Numbered from the stretch's first letter, positions 33,405 through 44,213 are shown. The stretch: 64,000 nucleotides of DNA from VRUE01 sp963704505 (GCA_963704505.1 OY969912.1:744001-808000), one strand, 5' to 3'. Numbers and translations are program-made. The notes: generated by a model from the sequence alone, not told the origin.

Positions 33405-33638
33405 CTACAGAGCGACCCGAAGCGTCTTCAGCTCACGGTCGCTGCCACCGCGCACGTAGCCGCCGTGGGCGATGCTCTCGCGGATGTAGTCGAGCGTCTC
33501 GGCTGTCAGCCGCTCGCCGGGGAGCACGTTGGGGATGCCGGGCGGGTAGGCGGCCAGCCCCTCGGCGGCGATCCTGCCGACCGCCTGGTCGAAGGGAATC
33601 ACCTCCTGGGGGCCGAGGAAGGCCTCGCGCGGGGTCAT
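33405..33638 (-). pseudogene. Orn/Lys/Arg decarboxylase, C-terminal fragment
   Basis: This 77-residue frame, TPREAFLGPQEVIPFDQAVG to the end, is the C-terminal domain of the PLP-dependent Orn/Lys/Arg decarboxylase family, including AAYPPGIPNVLPGE. It starts at an ATG overlapping the stop of the larger part (ATGA), but in the other frame the preceding bases read LGELA-MTPREAF, the expected junction. A one-base shift in the GCC-repeat just upstream would fuse the two into one ~489-residue protein of normal family length. It is either a sequencing error, a real frameshift, or a split gene with translational coupling. Confidence 0.7.
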
Positions 33639-34873
33639 CGCCAGCTCCCCCAGGGCGGCGGCGGCGCCAGCTTCTCGTCGGGCGGCCCGGGCTCCGACTC
33701 GAGCCCGGCGAGCGCCTTGCGCAGGCCGGCGACGAGCCGCTCGCCGGCCGGGGCCGCCGGCTCGCCGAGTCCGAAGATCGCGACGACGACGTTCTCGGAG
33801 TAGAGCTCGAGGTCGAGGCCGCTCGTGTAGAAGGCCGCTTTCGCCAGGCGATATCCGGTGGTGCCGGTTCCGCGCACGTCGATCGAGAGCCTCAGCGGGT
33901 CCCAGCCGGCGATCCCCGGCCGGCCGACCATGCTCTCGTCGAGCACCGCCAGCCCGGGGATGGCCTCGATCTCCCCGCGGGTCGCCGCGACAGCCTCGAG
34001 GGTCTCGCCGAGCAGCTCCTCGCCATGCACCCCGGCCTGCCGGCGCGCCGCGTCGAGTGAGCCGGAGAGCAGCCCGCTGGGGCTGGTCGTTTCGACCAGG
34101 CTGACGCAGCGGTCGACGACCGCGGGGTCGACCCGGTCCCCCTCGCCGAGGTGGAGCATCGCCGCCTGGGTGAGACTGCCGACGATCTTGTGGGTCGAGG
34201 AGGTGACCAGGTCGGCGCCGGCGGCGAGAGCGTCCTGCGGCAGCGCGGGATGAAAGTGGAGGTGGGCGCCCCAGGCCTCGTCGGCGATCAGCGGTACGCC
34301 GCGCCCGTGCGCCACCTCGGCGAGGGCCGCGACGTCGGCGCAGGCGCCGAAGTAGGTGGGGGAGACGATCATCGCGCCGACCGCGCCCGGGGTCCGCTCG
34401 AGCGCCAGCTCGAGTGACTCCGGCGTCAGCCCGTGGGCGATGCCGAGCTCGGGGTCGAGCTCGGGTGAGACGAAGGTCGGGCGCAGGCCGCTGAGCACGA
34501 GGCCGTCGATCACCGAGGAGTGGACGTTTCGCTGGACGACGACCGCCTCGCCGGCGTGAGCGAGGGCGAGGCAGGCGCTGTGGTTTCCCTGCGAGGCGCC
34601 GTTGACCAGGAACCAGGAGCGGCGGGCGCCCCAGGCCTCCGCCGCGAGCAGCTGCGCCTGCTGGAACGGGGTGGGGGAGGGGCCGATGTCGACGCCCTCG
34701 GTGACCGAGGGTATGTCGTTCTCGAGGCCGACCTCGCCGACCAGCTCGCGCATCGCCGGGTCGGCGCCGACACCGCCCTTGTGGCCGGGAACCTGGAAGC
34801 GACCCGGGCCGAGCGCCGTGTAGGCGAGCAGGGCGTCGACGTAAGGCGTGGTGTCCTGGTCGCTACCGCTCAC
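33635..34873 (-). CDS. Orn/Lys/Arg decarboxylase family PLP enzyme, main part
   Basis: This 412-residue fold-type I PLP protein has GRFQVPGHKGG, LVNGASQGNH, LIADEAWGAHLHFHP (Asp for the pyridine nitrogen) and TSSTHKIVGSLTQAA (Schiff-base Lys). It lacks the C-terminal domain, which continues in another frame at 33638. The last residues, PPPPWGSWR, come from out-of-frame reading of a GCC repeat. If the frame is restored it would decarboxylate a basic amino acid such as arginine, ornithine or lysine to a polyamine precursor. The adjacent amine oxidase, permease and transaminase fit polyamine metabolism. Confidence 0.8.
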   Translation of the reverse strand: MSGSDQDTTPYVDALLAYTALGPGRFQVPGHKGGVGADPAMRELVGEVGLENDIPSVTEGVDIGPSPTPFQQAQLLAAEAWGARRSWFLVNGASQGNHSACLALAHAGEAVVVQRNVHSSVIDGLVLSGLRPTFVSPELDPELGIAHGLTPESLELALERTPGAVGAMIVSPTYFGACADVAALAEVAHGRGVPLIADEAWGAHLHFHPALPQDALAAGADLVTSSTHKIVGSLTQAAMLHLGEGDRVDPAVVDRCVSLVETTSPSGLLSGSLDAARRQAGVHGEELLGETLEAVAATRGEIEAIPGLAVLDESMVGRPGIAGWDPLRLSIDVRGTGTTGYRLAKAAFYTSGLDLELYSENVVVAIFGLGEPAAPAGERLVAGLRKALAGLESEPGPPDEKLAPPPPWGSWR

Positions 34874-34924
34874 GAACCGAGTCTAAGCGCGCACCGGAGC
34901 CGGGTCAGGGACACTTCGGTGACG

Positions 34925-36322
34925 ATGAAACACACGCCGCACGGCTACTGGCTGGAGGAGGCCGAGCCGGTCGAGCCGACCGAGCCGCTGTCGGGCGACC
35001 TCGAGGCCGACGTGGTCATCGTCGGCGGCGGCTACACCGGGATGTGGGCGGCCTGGCACCTCAAGGAGCTCGAGCCCGAGGCCGAGGTCGTCCTGCTCGA
35101 GGCCGAGGTGTGCGGGCACGGGCCGAGCGGCCGCAACGGCGGCTTCTGCAACGTGATGTGGCTCTCGCTGCCGAGCATGCGCAATCGGTGGGGCGCCGAG
35201 GGGGCGCTCGCCGTCGGCCGCGCCGCCGGCGAGGCGGTCACCGGGATCGAGGAGTTCTGCGAGAGCCAGGGCGTCGACGCCTGGTTTCGCCGCGGCGGCT
35301 ACCTCAAGGTCTCGACCACCGCGGCCCATGACGCCTCCTCGGAGGCGGCGCTCGACGCGTGCCGGGAGCTGGGGGAGGCCGACGCCGCCCACCCCCTGAG
35401 CACCGAGGAGGTCGCCGCCCGCTGCTCCTCGCCACTCTTCCGCGGCGGTGTTTTCTTCCCCGACGCGGCCACTGTGCAGCCGGCGCGGCTGGCGCTCGGC
35501 CTGCGGAATCGGCTGCGCGAATCCGGGGTCTCGATCTACGAGCACACCGAGGTCCGCTCGGTGCGCCGCCGGCCCGACCACGTGGAGGCGAGGACAGCGG
35601 CGGGGTCGGTCCGGGCGAAGTCTTCGATCCTCGCCGAGGGCGGCGCCGCCAAGGGCCTGCGCGGGCCGCTGCGAGGCAGGCTCTCGATCGCCTCCTCCCA
35701 CATCGTCCTCACCGAGCCCGTCCCCGCGCTGCTCGAGGAAGTCGGCTGGACCGGCGGCGAGTGCATCACCGACAGCCGCGCCCTGGTCGACTACTTCCGC
35801 ACCACGCCCGACGGCCGCATCGCCTTCGGCTGGGGCGGCGGCCGGATCGCGATGGGCGGGCGTACCCACGGGCACGCCGAGCTCGACAGCGATGTCGTCG
35901 GGCAGACCGCGGACCACCTGCGGGCGGTCTTCCCCGCATTCGAGGGGCGCGAGATAACCCACGCCTGGGGCGGGCCGATCGACGCGTCGCCGACCCACCT
36001 GCCGTTGATCCTGCCGCTCCGCGGCGGCCGCGCTTTCGCCGCCGCCGGCTACACCGGCAACGGGGTCGGCCCGTCGCACATGGTCGGCAGGACGCTCGCC
36101 TCGCTCGCCCTCGAGCGCCACGACGAAGCTTCGCGCCTCGCCTTCGTCGACCCCTCGCCGCCGCGGGTCCCGCCCGAGCCCTTCCACTGGATCGGCGGGG
36201 AAGCGATCCGCCGCGGAATCCAGGCCAAAGAGGAGGCCGAGCTCGAGGGCCGTGAGCCCAGCCGGATCAGCTCGGTGCTGGCGCGTGTGCCGGAGCTGAT
36301 CGGCTTCCACATCGGCCGCTGA
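34925..36322 (+). CDS. FAD-dependent amine oxidoreductase (PuuB-like)
   Basis: This 465-residue DAO-family protein has the N-terminal dinucleotide motif VVIVGGGYTGMWAAWHL, the GPSGRNGGF signature and the C-terminal AAGYTGNGVGPSHM. Its pattern is closest to gamma-glutamylputrescine oxidase-like enzymes, which oxidise secondary amines to aldehydes with FAD. ATG 34925 is chosen; the open upstream frame is antisense to the decarboxylase. It is divergent from the decarboxylase, and the intergenic 51 bp must carry both promoters. Confidence 0.75.
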   Translation: MKHTPHGYWLEEAEPVEPTEPLSGDLEADVVIVGGGYTGMWAAWHLKELEPEAEVVLLEAEVCGHGPSGRNGGFCNVMWLSLPSMRNRWGAEGALAVGRAAGEAVTGIEEFCESQGVDAWFRRGGYLKVSTTAAHDASSEAALDACRELGEADAAHPLSTEEVAARCSSPLFRGGVFFPDAATVQPARLALGLRNRLRESGVSIYEHTEVRSVRRRPDHVEARTAAGSVRAKSSILAEGGAAKGLRGPLRGRLSIASSHIVLTEPVPALLEEVGWTGGECITDSRALVDYFRTTPDGRIAFGWGGGRIAMGGRTHGHAELDSDVVGQTADHLRAVFPAFEGREITHAWGGPIDASPTHLPLILPLRGGRAFAAAGYTGNGVGPSHMVGRTLASLALERHDEASRLAFVDPSPPRVPPEPFHWIGGEAIRRGIQAKEEAELEGREPSRISSVLARVPELIGFHIGR

Positions 36323-36331
36323 GCGGTCCGA

Positions 36332-36745
36332 TCAGGTCGGGACGATCAGGACCGGCAACTCGCTGAGGTGCAGCAGCTTGTAGGCGGTCGAGCCGAGGAT
36401 CGCCCCTTTGAGCGGCGCCTCCCCATAGGTGCCGACGATGATCATCGAAGCCTGTCGCTGCTTGCCGACCTGCATCAGCGCCTCGGACGGTTTCTTGGGC
36501 ACCAGCTCGGTATCGATCTCGACACCGTGCGCGGAGGCGTGCTCCTTGGCTTTCTCGATCACTTTCGTGCCCAGTTCCTCGATCGCCTCCTCGTGTTCGG
36601 CGATCTCGCCGCCCCAGATGCCAGGCGGCGCGTAGCCGAAGACGGCGACGACCTTCGCGTCCATGCCGCCGGCAAGAGCGAGCGCCTGGTCGAGCGCCGC
36701 GTCGCCGCGCTCTGACCCGTCGTATCCGACCACCAGGGCCGCCAT
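36332..36745 (-). CDS. Universal stress protein
   Basis: This 137-residue UspA-like protein starts AALVVGYDGSERGDAALD and ends with the ATP-binding pattern GTYGEAPLKGAILGSTAYKL...PVLIVPT. It lies downstream of the permease gene with a one-base overlap (TAATG), so it is translated with it. Single-domain USPs paired with transporters are thought to modulate them. Confidence 0.85.
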   Translation of the reverse strand: MAALVVGYDGSERGDAALDQALALAGGMDAKVVAVFGYAPPGIWGGEIAEHEEAIEELGTKVIEKAKEHASAHGVEIDTELVPKKPSEALMQVGKQRQASMIIVGTYGEAPLKGAILGSTAYKLLHLSELPVLIVPT

Positions 36746-38283
36746 TACTCGGCCACTCCGGTCGGGCCGGGGGGCGGGGCCTCACCCTCGAGGAAGCCGG
36801 CAGGGACGACCTCGGGCTTGCGCCTGAAGAAGTCCGGCACCCGGTTCCACTGCCAGAGCATCAGGATGAATCCGAGCAGGGTGAAGAAGAGCGCGATCAG
36901 CAGCGGCGGGCCGACCCCGAACCACGAGTTGCCGGATTCGGAGTTTGCCGGGTCGGCGAGTTCGATCCCGTTCTTGATCAGCAGGTAGAAGAGGATCGCG
37001 CCGCCGAGGGTCGGCCCGACGCCGACGAAGAAGAAGGTCTTGACGCTGTTGGTCAACTCGCGTCGATAGTAGATCGCGCAGGCGAAGCCGCTGATCCCGA
37101 TGTAGAAGGAGATCAGGAGCCCGAGCGCGGCGAGCGAGTCGAAGAGGATGTCTTCGCTGATCAGGGTCAGCCCGACGTACCAGGCGATCGAGAGCGCCCC
37201 CATCCAGATCGTCGAGACGTGCGGGGTGAGGAAGCGGGGGTGGATCTTGCCGAAGGTCGCCGGCATCGCCTTCGCCCGCGCCATCGAGAGGCTGGTGCGC
37301 GCCGCGGGCAGGATCGTCGTCTGGGTCGACGCCGCCGCCGAGGTGAGCACGGCGATGATCAGCAGCTTGTCCAACGGCGAGCCGAAGACTTCGCTGCCGA
37401 GATGGCTGAGGACGTCTTCCGGTTCGGCGGTGAGTCCGCCGATGCCGTTGTAGGCCTGGGCGGCGAAGGCGACAACCACATAGATGCCGAGCAGGATCAG
37501 GGTGCTGATCACGGTCGCCTTGCCGGGCGCCTCGGTCGGGTCTTCGGTCTCCTCGTTGACGGTCGCGGTCGTGTCCCAGCCCCAGTAGATGAACACGGCG
37601 AGGAGCATCCCGGCGGTTATTTCGCCCGAGCTGAGGGTGAACGGGTTGAGCCAGGAGAGGCTCGGGTCGATCGAGTGAACCCCGGCATCGCCGCCGTAGA
37701 CCTTCACCAGCGCGACGATCGCGAATAGCGCCAACGTGAAGATCTCCGCCGCGAGCAGGCCGACCTGGGTGCGGGCCGAGAGCTCGATCCCGTAGACGAC
37801 GATCCCGGTCATGATCACGATCCAGAGGACGCCGACGGCGGTCACCGCGGCGGTCGATTCCGCCGCTGCGTTCCAGCCGAACAGCTCGAAGGTGTAGAGG
37901 CCGGCGATCTGGGCGAGGTTGGCCATCACGACGATGTCGGTGATCACGATCACCCAGCCGACCATCCAGCCGAGGTGCGGGCCCATTCCCTTCGTCACCC
38001 AGGAGAAGCTCGTCCCGCAGTCAGGGTCGGCTTTGTTCATGTAGTAGTAGGAGCCGGCGACGAGGAACATCGGCACGAAGCTGATCAGCAGGATCGCCGG
38101 CGAGCCGAGGCCGACAGCGGCGGCGATGAAGCCGAGGGTCGCGGCCAGGCTGTAGCCCGGGGCGGTGGAGGCGACGCCGATCACGACGCTGGAGACGAAC
38201 CCGATCGCGTTCTTCTTCAGCTGCGGCTCGGAGCTCTCCGAAGATCCCCCTGCCGGTGGAGCGGGTACCGATGCGCTCTCCAA
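36745..38283 (-). CDS. APC-family amino acid/polyamine permease
   Basis: This 512-residue membrane protein has about 12-13 helices. The first-helix APC signature lies around GFVSSVVIGVASTAPGYSLA, and GITAGM-like/ITAGMLLAVFIYWGWDTTA is in a later helix. A Pro-rich charged C-tail is cytosolic. It should import an amino acid or polyamine by cation symport. It forms an operon with the USP gene and lies beside the polyamine/omega-amino acid catabolic genes, with which it shares a 224-bp divergent regulatory gap. Confidence 0.85.
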   Translation of the reverse strand: MESASVPAPPAGGSSESSEPQLKKNAIGFVSSVVIGVASTAPGYSLAATLGFIAAAVGLGSPAILLISFVPMFLVAGSYYYMNKADPDCGTSFSWVTKGMGPHLGWMVGWVIVITDIVVMANLAQIAGLYTFELFGWNAAAESTAAVTAVGVLWIVIMTGIVVYGIELSARTQVGLLAAEIFTLALFAIVALVKVYGGDAGVHSIDPSLSWLNPFTLSSGEITAGMLLAVFIYWGWDTTATVNEETEDPTEAPGKATVISTLILLGIYVVVAFAAQAYNGIGGLTAEPEDVLSHLGSEVFGSPLDKLLIIAVLTSAAASTQTTILPAARTSLSMARAKAMPATFGKIHPRFLTPHVSTIWMGALSIAWYVGLTLISEDILFDSLAALGLLISFYIGISGFACAIYYRRELTNSVKTFFFVGVGPTLGGAILFYLLIKNGIELADPANSESGNSWFGVGPPLLIALFFTLLGFILMLWQWNRVPDFFRRKPEVVPAGFLEGEAPPPGPTGVAE

Positions 38284-38336
38284 AGTCCTCTCCTTTGCGT
38301 CGGGCTTCCCCAGGCCGATGGACGACTGTGTGACGA

Positions 38337-38360
38337 CCGTATGCCTTGGAGGGCATACGG
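38337..38360. promoter_or_regulatory. Perfect inverted repeat, candidate operator
   Basis: CCGTATGCC (38337-38345) and GGCATACGG (38352-38360) flank TTGGAG. The site is in the divergent gap between the permease and the transaminase gene. A smaller GTCC-TAAATC-GGAC (38375-38388) follows. A dimeric regulator could bind here; the PucR-type regulator encoded two genes downstream is the obvious candidate, by inference. Confidence 0.45.
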
Positions 38361-38507
38361 CACAAGTTGCGATTGTCCTAAATCGGACGGAGGCTCTTAT
38401 ACGTTCTGTACAGGTGGCTGGATCGCACTTGACCCAATGACCACTTGCACGAGCAGGCTTACGCAGCTAGCTTTGTCCATAACGTCGTAGCACGAGAGGA
38501 GACGGAT

Positions 38508-39890
38508 ATGGCCGTCGCACCGCAAGCAGCCGGGATCGGGAGCAGCATGCAGGAGCTGGCCAGGCGCCATCTCTGGATGCATTTCTCCCGGATGGGTTCC
38601 TACAGCAGTGAGCATGAGATACCGATCATCGTCCGCGGTGACGGTTGCTACGTCTATGACGAGCACGGCAATCGCTACCTGGACGGCCTTTCGGCGCTCT
38701 TCTGTGTCAACGCCGGCCACGGCCGTAGCGAGCTCGGCGAAGCCGCGGCGCGCCAGGTCGAGGAGCTCGACTTCTACACGCTCTGGAGCTACGCCCACCC
38801 ACGCGCGATCGAACTGGCCGCGAGGCTGGCGTCGCTGGCCCCGGAGGGAATGAACCGCGTCTTCTTCACCAACGGCGGCTCCGAGGCGGTCGAGTCGGCG
38901 CTGAAGCTTTCCCGCAACTACCACCGGGCGCTCGGGAAAGGTCAGAAGCACAAGGTCATCGCCCGTGAGATCGCCTACCACGGCACCTCGCTCGGGGCGC
39001 TCTCGGCGACCGGCATCACCGAGCTGCGCGCGCAGTTCGAGCCGCTCGCGCCGGGCGGCTGCCACGTGCCCAACACCAACGTCTACCGCTGGCCGACCGA
39101 CCGCGAGCCCACCTGGGCGGCTGACGCGATCGAGGAGCGGATCGTCTTCGAGGGGCCGGAGACCGTCGCCGCGGTGATCCTCGAGCCGGTCCAGAACGCG
39201 GGCGGCTGCTTCGTCCCCCCGGACGGCTACTTCAAGCAGGTCCGCGAAATCTGCGACCGCCACGACGTGCTGATGATCTCCGACGAGGTGATCTGCGCGA
39301 TGGGGCGCCTCGGCCATTACTTCGGCTGCGAGCGCTTCGACTACGTGCCCGACATCATCACGATGGCGAAGGCGATCACCTCCGCCTACGCCCCGATGGG
39401 CGCCCTGGTCGCCTCCGACAAGGTTGCGGCGCCGTTCATGGAGGGCAATGCCTCCTTCGCCCACGGCTTCACCTTCGCCGGCCACCCTGTCGCCGCGGCG
39501 ATCGCGATGGCGAACCTCGACATCTATGAGAAGGAGGACCTCCCGGGCCATGTGCTCGCCAAGGAGGGCGAGTTCCGGGAGATGCTCGAGAGCCTCTCGG
39601 ACCTTCCGATCGTCGGTGACGTTCGCGGCGCCGGTTACTTCCACGCGATCGAGATGGTCAAAGACAAGGACACCAAAGAGAGCTTCAACGACGAGGAGTC
39701 CGAGGATCTCCTGCGTGGCTTCCTCTCCGGCGAGCTCTATCGCCGCGGCCTGATCTGCCGCGCCGACGATCGCGGCGACCCGGTGATCCAGCTCGCGCCG
39801 CCGCTGATCGCCGACACCGAGCAGTTCGAAGAAATTCACGACGTGCTCCACGACGTCCTCACCGAGGCGTGGCGCCGCGTCCACCACTAG
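38508..39890 (+). CDS. Class III omega-amino acid--pyruvate aminotransferase
   Basis: About 460 residues from ATG 38508 (AGAGGAG six bases upstream). PLP fold-type I class III: FFTNGGSEAVESALKL, ISDEVICAMGRLG (Asp) and TMAKAITSAYAPMGA (Schiff-base Lys). Family members move the terminal amino group of beta-alanine, GABA, putrescine or taurine to pyruvate or 2-oxoglutarate. The next genes encode PucR, alanine dehydrogenase and a semialdehyde dehydrogenase, so pyruvate as acceptor with alanine recycling is likely. Confidence 0.85.
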   Translation: MAVAPQAAGIGSSMQELARRHLWMHFSRMGSYSSEHEIPIIVRGDGCYVYDEHGNRYLDGLSALFCVNAGHGRSELGEAAARQVEELDFYTLWSYAHPRAIELAARLASLAPEGMNRVFFTNGGSEAVESALKLSRNYHRALGKGQKHKVIAREIAYHGTSLGALSATGITELRAQFEPLAPGGCHVPNTNVYRWPTDREPTWAADAIEERIVFEGPETVAAVILEPVQNAGGCFVPPDGYFKQVREICDRHDVLMISDEVICAMGRLGHYFGCERFDYVPDIITMAKAITSAYAPMGALVASDKVAAPFMEGNASFAHGFTFAGHPVAAAIAMANLDIYEKEDLPGHVLAKEGEFREMLESLSDLPIVGDVRGAGYFHAIEMVKDKDTKESFNDEESEDLLRGFLSGELYRRGLICRADDRGDPVIQLAPPLIADTEQFEEIHDVLHDVLTEAWRRVHH

Positions 39891-39900
39891 GGCGGTCCCC

Positions 39901-41457
39901 GTGCTGACGGTCCAGAGCCTGCTCGACGAACTCGGGCTCGACCTTGCCGTCGGCGCGCACGCCGCCGAGGCGCCGGTGCGCTGGGTCCATATCTCCGAGC
40001 TCGAGGACCCGACCCCGTGGCTCTCCGGCGGTGAGTTGATGCTGACCACCGGAATCCCCTTCGAGACGGCCGCCAAGCAGCGCGCCTTCGTCCGCCGGCT
40101 CGCCGACCACAACATCGCCGGGCTCGGCTTCGGCACCGGTTTCAGCCACGAGAAGCTGCCGAAGGCGCTGCTCGAGGAGGCGGAAAAACGCGACTTCCCG
40201 CTCTTCGAGGTTCCCTACTCGACCCCGTTCATCGCGATCACCGAGAAGGCCTTCGCCCGGCTCGTCAACGAGCAGTACGAGGTGCTGCAGCGGGGGATCG
40301 CGGTCCAGCGCCGCCTCGAGCGCCTGGTCCTCGAAGAGCGGGGCCTGGAGGAGATCGTCGCGACGATCTCCTCGGCGGTGGGCGGCACGGTGGCGATCCT
40401 CGGCGGTCGCGGCGAGCGCCTCGCCGGTCGCGGCTTCCGGCGGGAGCTGTCGGCCGAGGCCGCCGGCGCGATCCGCGAGGAAGCCCTCTCCCACACCGGC
40501 GACGGCCACCCCTTCGTCCCCGCCCACCCGACGGTCGCCGGCCGCGCTCTGGCGCACCCGGTGATCTCGCCGGGAGGCGGCCCCCCGCAGGCCTGGGTGG
40601 TGATCGTCCGCGACTCCGGCGGCCTCGGCGACTTCGAGCGGCTCATCCTTCAGCAGGCGGTTGCGATCGTCGCCCTCGAGCTGATGCGTGCCCGCGTCGC
40701 CCGTGAGACCGAGCGGCGGCTGGCCGGCGACGTGCTCGCCGGCGCCCTCGGCGGCCGCCTCGAGCCCTCCGAGCTGCGCCGCAGGCTGGAGCCGTTCGGG
40801 ATCGGCGAGGAGGCGGCGGTCCTGGTCTTCTCGCTCGACGACCCGGCGTCTGCGGAGTCGATTCTCGAGGCCGCGCTCGCCGCCGACGGCTGCCCGGCGG
40901 TCGTCGCACCCCACTCGACCGGAGGCCGTGAGCTCCTCTGCGCGGTGATCGACGCGGCCGACCGCGATCCGGTCGACGTCGCCGCCGATGCCCGCGTGGC
41001 GCTGATCAAAGAGCGCGGCGTCGTTCGCGCGGCGGCCAGCCGCCCAGCTCCGCCCGAGCATCTGCGCCACTCCTTCCACGAGGCCCGCTGCGCGCTCGAG
41101 GCGACCGCCTTCGACAACGGCTCGGCGCCTGACGTCGCCTCCTGGCGCGACCTCGGCGCATTCACCCTGCTGCTCTCGGTCCAGGACGACGAGGCGCTGA
41201 AGCTCTATTGCGACAGCGTCCTCGGCCCGATCGAGGAAGGGGACAAGGACTACGGCGGTGAGCTGCTGCGCTCGCTGGAGGCGTTCATAGAACAGAACGG
41301 CCAGTGGGAGCGCGCCGCGCGCGAGGTCTACTGCCACCGCCACACCCTGCGCTACCGGATGCGCAAGGTCGAAGAGCTGACCGGCCGCGACCTCTCACGC
41401 GCCCACGACCGGATCGAGTTCTGGCTGGCCCTTCGAGCGAGGGAGTTGGTGACATGA
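39901..41457 (+). CDS. PucR-family transcriptional regulator
   Basis: This 518-residue protein has an N-terminal PucR ligand-binding domain (about 1-125, including WVHISELEDPTPWLSGGEL and LMLTTGIPF). A middle GGDEF-like region follows, and then a C-terminal helix-turn-helix (REVYCHRHTLRYRMRKVEEL). GTG 39901 lies 10 bases after the transaminase stop. PucR-type proteins sense a nitrogen compound and activate its catabolic operon. Here it probably controls the surrounding transaminase, alanine dehydrogenase and aldehyde dehydrogenase genes. Confidence 0.85.
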   Translation: MLTVQSLLDELGLDLAVGAHAAEAPVRWVHISELEDPTPWLSGGELMLTTGIPFETAAKQRAFVRRLADHNIAGLGFGTGFSHEKLPKALLEEAEKRDFPLFEVPYSTPFIAITEKAFARLVNEQYEVLQRGIAVQRRLERLVLEERGLEEIVATISSAVGGTVAILGGRGERLAGRGFRRELSAEAAGAIREEALSHTGDGHPFVPAHPTVAGRALAHPVISPGGGPPQAWVVIVRDSGGLGDFERLILQQAVAIVALELMRARVARETERRLAGDVLAGALGGRLEPSELRRRLEPFGIGEEAAVLVFSLDDPASAESILEAALAADGCPAVVAPHSTGGRELLCAVIDAADRDPVDVAADARVALIKERGVVRAAASRPAPPEHLRHSFHEARCALEATAFDNGSAPDVASWRDLGAFTLLLSVQDDEALKLYCDSVLGPIEEGDKDYGGELLRSLEAFIEQNGQWERAAREVYCHRHTLRYRMRKVEELTGRDLSRAHDRIEFWLALRARELVT

Positions 41458-41575
41458 ATACTCCGCCACCTCCTCCGCTCCCGCGAGGGGGCGCTCATCG
41501 CACCCGGAGTCGTCGCGCCCTCGCTCCCGCGTCCGGGGGCGGCGGCTCTCGACCCCACGGAAAGGAATTGGCGAG

Positions 41576-42745
<1,170 letters not shown>

Positions 42746-42805
42746 TGGTGAGCGCGAGCGAGCGGGAGCAGAGTACGCGGGCGGAATCCGACGAAGGAGG
42801 ATTTG

Positions 42806-44176
42806 ATGAGTAGCACCTACGCGGTAGTCAACCCAGCCACCGGCGAGACGGTCAAGGAGTTCCCGGAGATCTCAGACGAGGAGCTCCGCGCCGCGATCGG
42901 GCGGGCCGATCAGGCGAGCCGGTCCTGGCCGGCCTCCTCGAGCGTCGCCGATCGCGCGGCGTTGGTGCGCAAGGTCGGGGAATTGCACTCCGATCGGCGC
43001 CAGCAGCTCGCCGAGATCATCGTCGGCGAGATGGGCAAGCCGATCGAGCAGGCGCTCGGCGAGGTCGACTTCGCGGCCGCGATCTACGACTTCTACGCGG
43101 ACAAGGCCGAGGAGCTGATGGCCGACGAGCCGATCGAGCTGCTCGGCGGCGAGGGCACGGCGCTGGTCCGTCGCAGCCCCTTCGGCGTCCTGCTCGGGAT
43201 CATGCCCTGGAACTTTCCCTACTACCAGGTGTCCCGCTTCGCCGGACCGAACCTGGTGATCGGCAACACGATCCTGCTCAAGCACGCGCCGCAGTGCCCC
43301 GAATCCGCCGGGGCGATGCAGCAGATCTTCGACGACGCCGGCTTCCCCGAGGGCGCCTACGAGAACGTCTATGCGACCAACGAGCAGATCGAGTGGGTGA
43401 TTGCCGACCCGCGGCTCCACGGCGTCTCGGTCACCGGGTCCGAGCGCGCGGGCGCGGCGGTCGCCGAGATCGCCGGCCGCAACCTGAAGAAGGTCGTGCT
43501 CGAGCTCGGCGGCTCAGACCCCTTCATCCTGCTCGGCAGCGACGATCTCGACGCCGCCGCTCAGCAGGCGACCGAAGCGCGGCTCGACAACGCCGGCCAG
43601 TCCTGCAACGCCGCCAAGCGCTTCATCGTCGCCGACGAGCTCTACGACGAGTTCGTGGAGAAGTTCGGCGAGAAGCTGAGCGCGGCGAAGCCGGGCGATC
43701 CGACCGCCGAGGACACCGAAGTCGGCCCGCTCTCCTCACAGTCGGCGGCGGACAGGCTCGAGGACCAGGTAAAGCGCGCAGTCGAGAACGGCGCCGAGGT
43801 CCTGGTCGGGGGCAAGCGCGACGGCAACTACTTCGAACCGACGATCCTCGCCGGGATCGAGCCCGGCGACGAGGCCTCCCAGGAAGAGTTCTTCGGCCCG
43901 GTGGCGCAGGTCTACCGGGTCGCCTCCGAGGACGAGGCGGTCGCCCTCGCGAACCAGACGCCGTTCGGCCTCGGGTCCTATCTGATGACCACCGATTCCG
44001 CCCAGGCCGAGCGGGTCGCCGACAAGATCGAAGCCGGAATGGTCTACGTCAACCTGGTCGGAGCCGACAGCCCGGAGCTGCCCTTCGGGGGGTTCAAGCG
44101 CTCCGGCTTCGGTCGCGAGCTCGGCCGCTACGGCGCCGACGAGTTCGTCAACAAGAAGCTGATCCGCAGCGCTTGA
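42806..44176 (+). CDS. NAD(P)-dependent semialdehyde dehydrogenase
   Basis: This 456-residue aldehyde dehydrogenase superfamily protein contains GIMPWNFPYYQVSRFAGPNL, catalytic Glu in VVLELGGSDPF, Cys in NAGQSCNAAKRF and PFGGFKRSGFGRELG near the end. The short, GabD/Sad-like layout fits succinate-semialdehyde or related oxidation. GAAGGAGG lies six bases before ATG. It is last in the catabolic cluster and would oxidise the semialdehyde produced by the class III transaminase. Confidence 0.85.
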   Translation: MSSTYAVVNPATGETVKEFPEISDEELRAAIGRADQASRSWPASSSVADRAALVRKVGELHSDRRQQLAEIIVGEMGKPIEQALGEVDFAAAIYDFYADKAEELMADEPIELLGGEGTALVRRSPFGVLLGIMPWNFPYYQVSRFAGPNLVIGNTILLKHAPQCPESAGAMQQIFDDAGFPEGAYENVYATNEQIEWVIADPRLHGVSVTGSERAGAAVAEIAGRNLKKVVLELGGSDPFILLGSDDLDAAAQQATEARLDNAGQSCNAAKRFIVADELYDEFVEKFGEKLSAAKPGDPTAEDTEVGPLSSQSAADRLEDQVKRAVENGAEVLVGGKRDGNYFEPTILAGIEPGDEASQEEFFGPVAQVYRVASEDEAVALANQTPFGLGSYLMTTDSAQAERVADKIEAGMVYVNLVGADSPELPFGGFKRSGFGRELGRYGADEFVNKKLIRSA

Positions 44177-44213
44177 GCGAACCCTTGGGCACCCGCGAGG
44201 GTTACTCGTTCGG

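Noticed and set aside
34520..34924. N-terminal extension of the FAD oxidoreductase frame
   Set aside because: It is antisense to the decarboxylase and has no domain; ATG 34925 places the FAD-binding motif at the usual distance.
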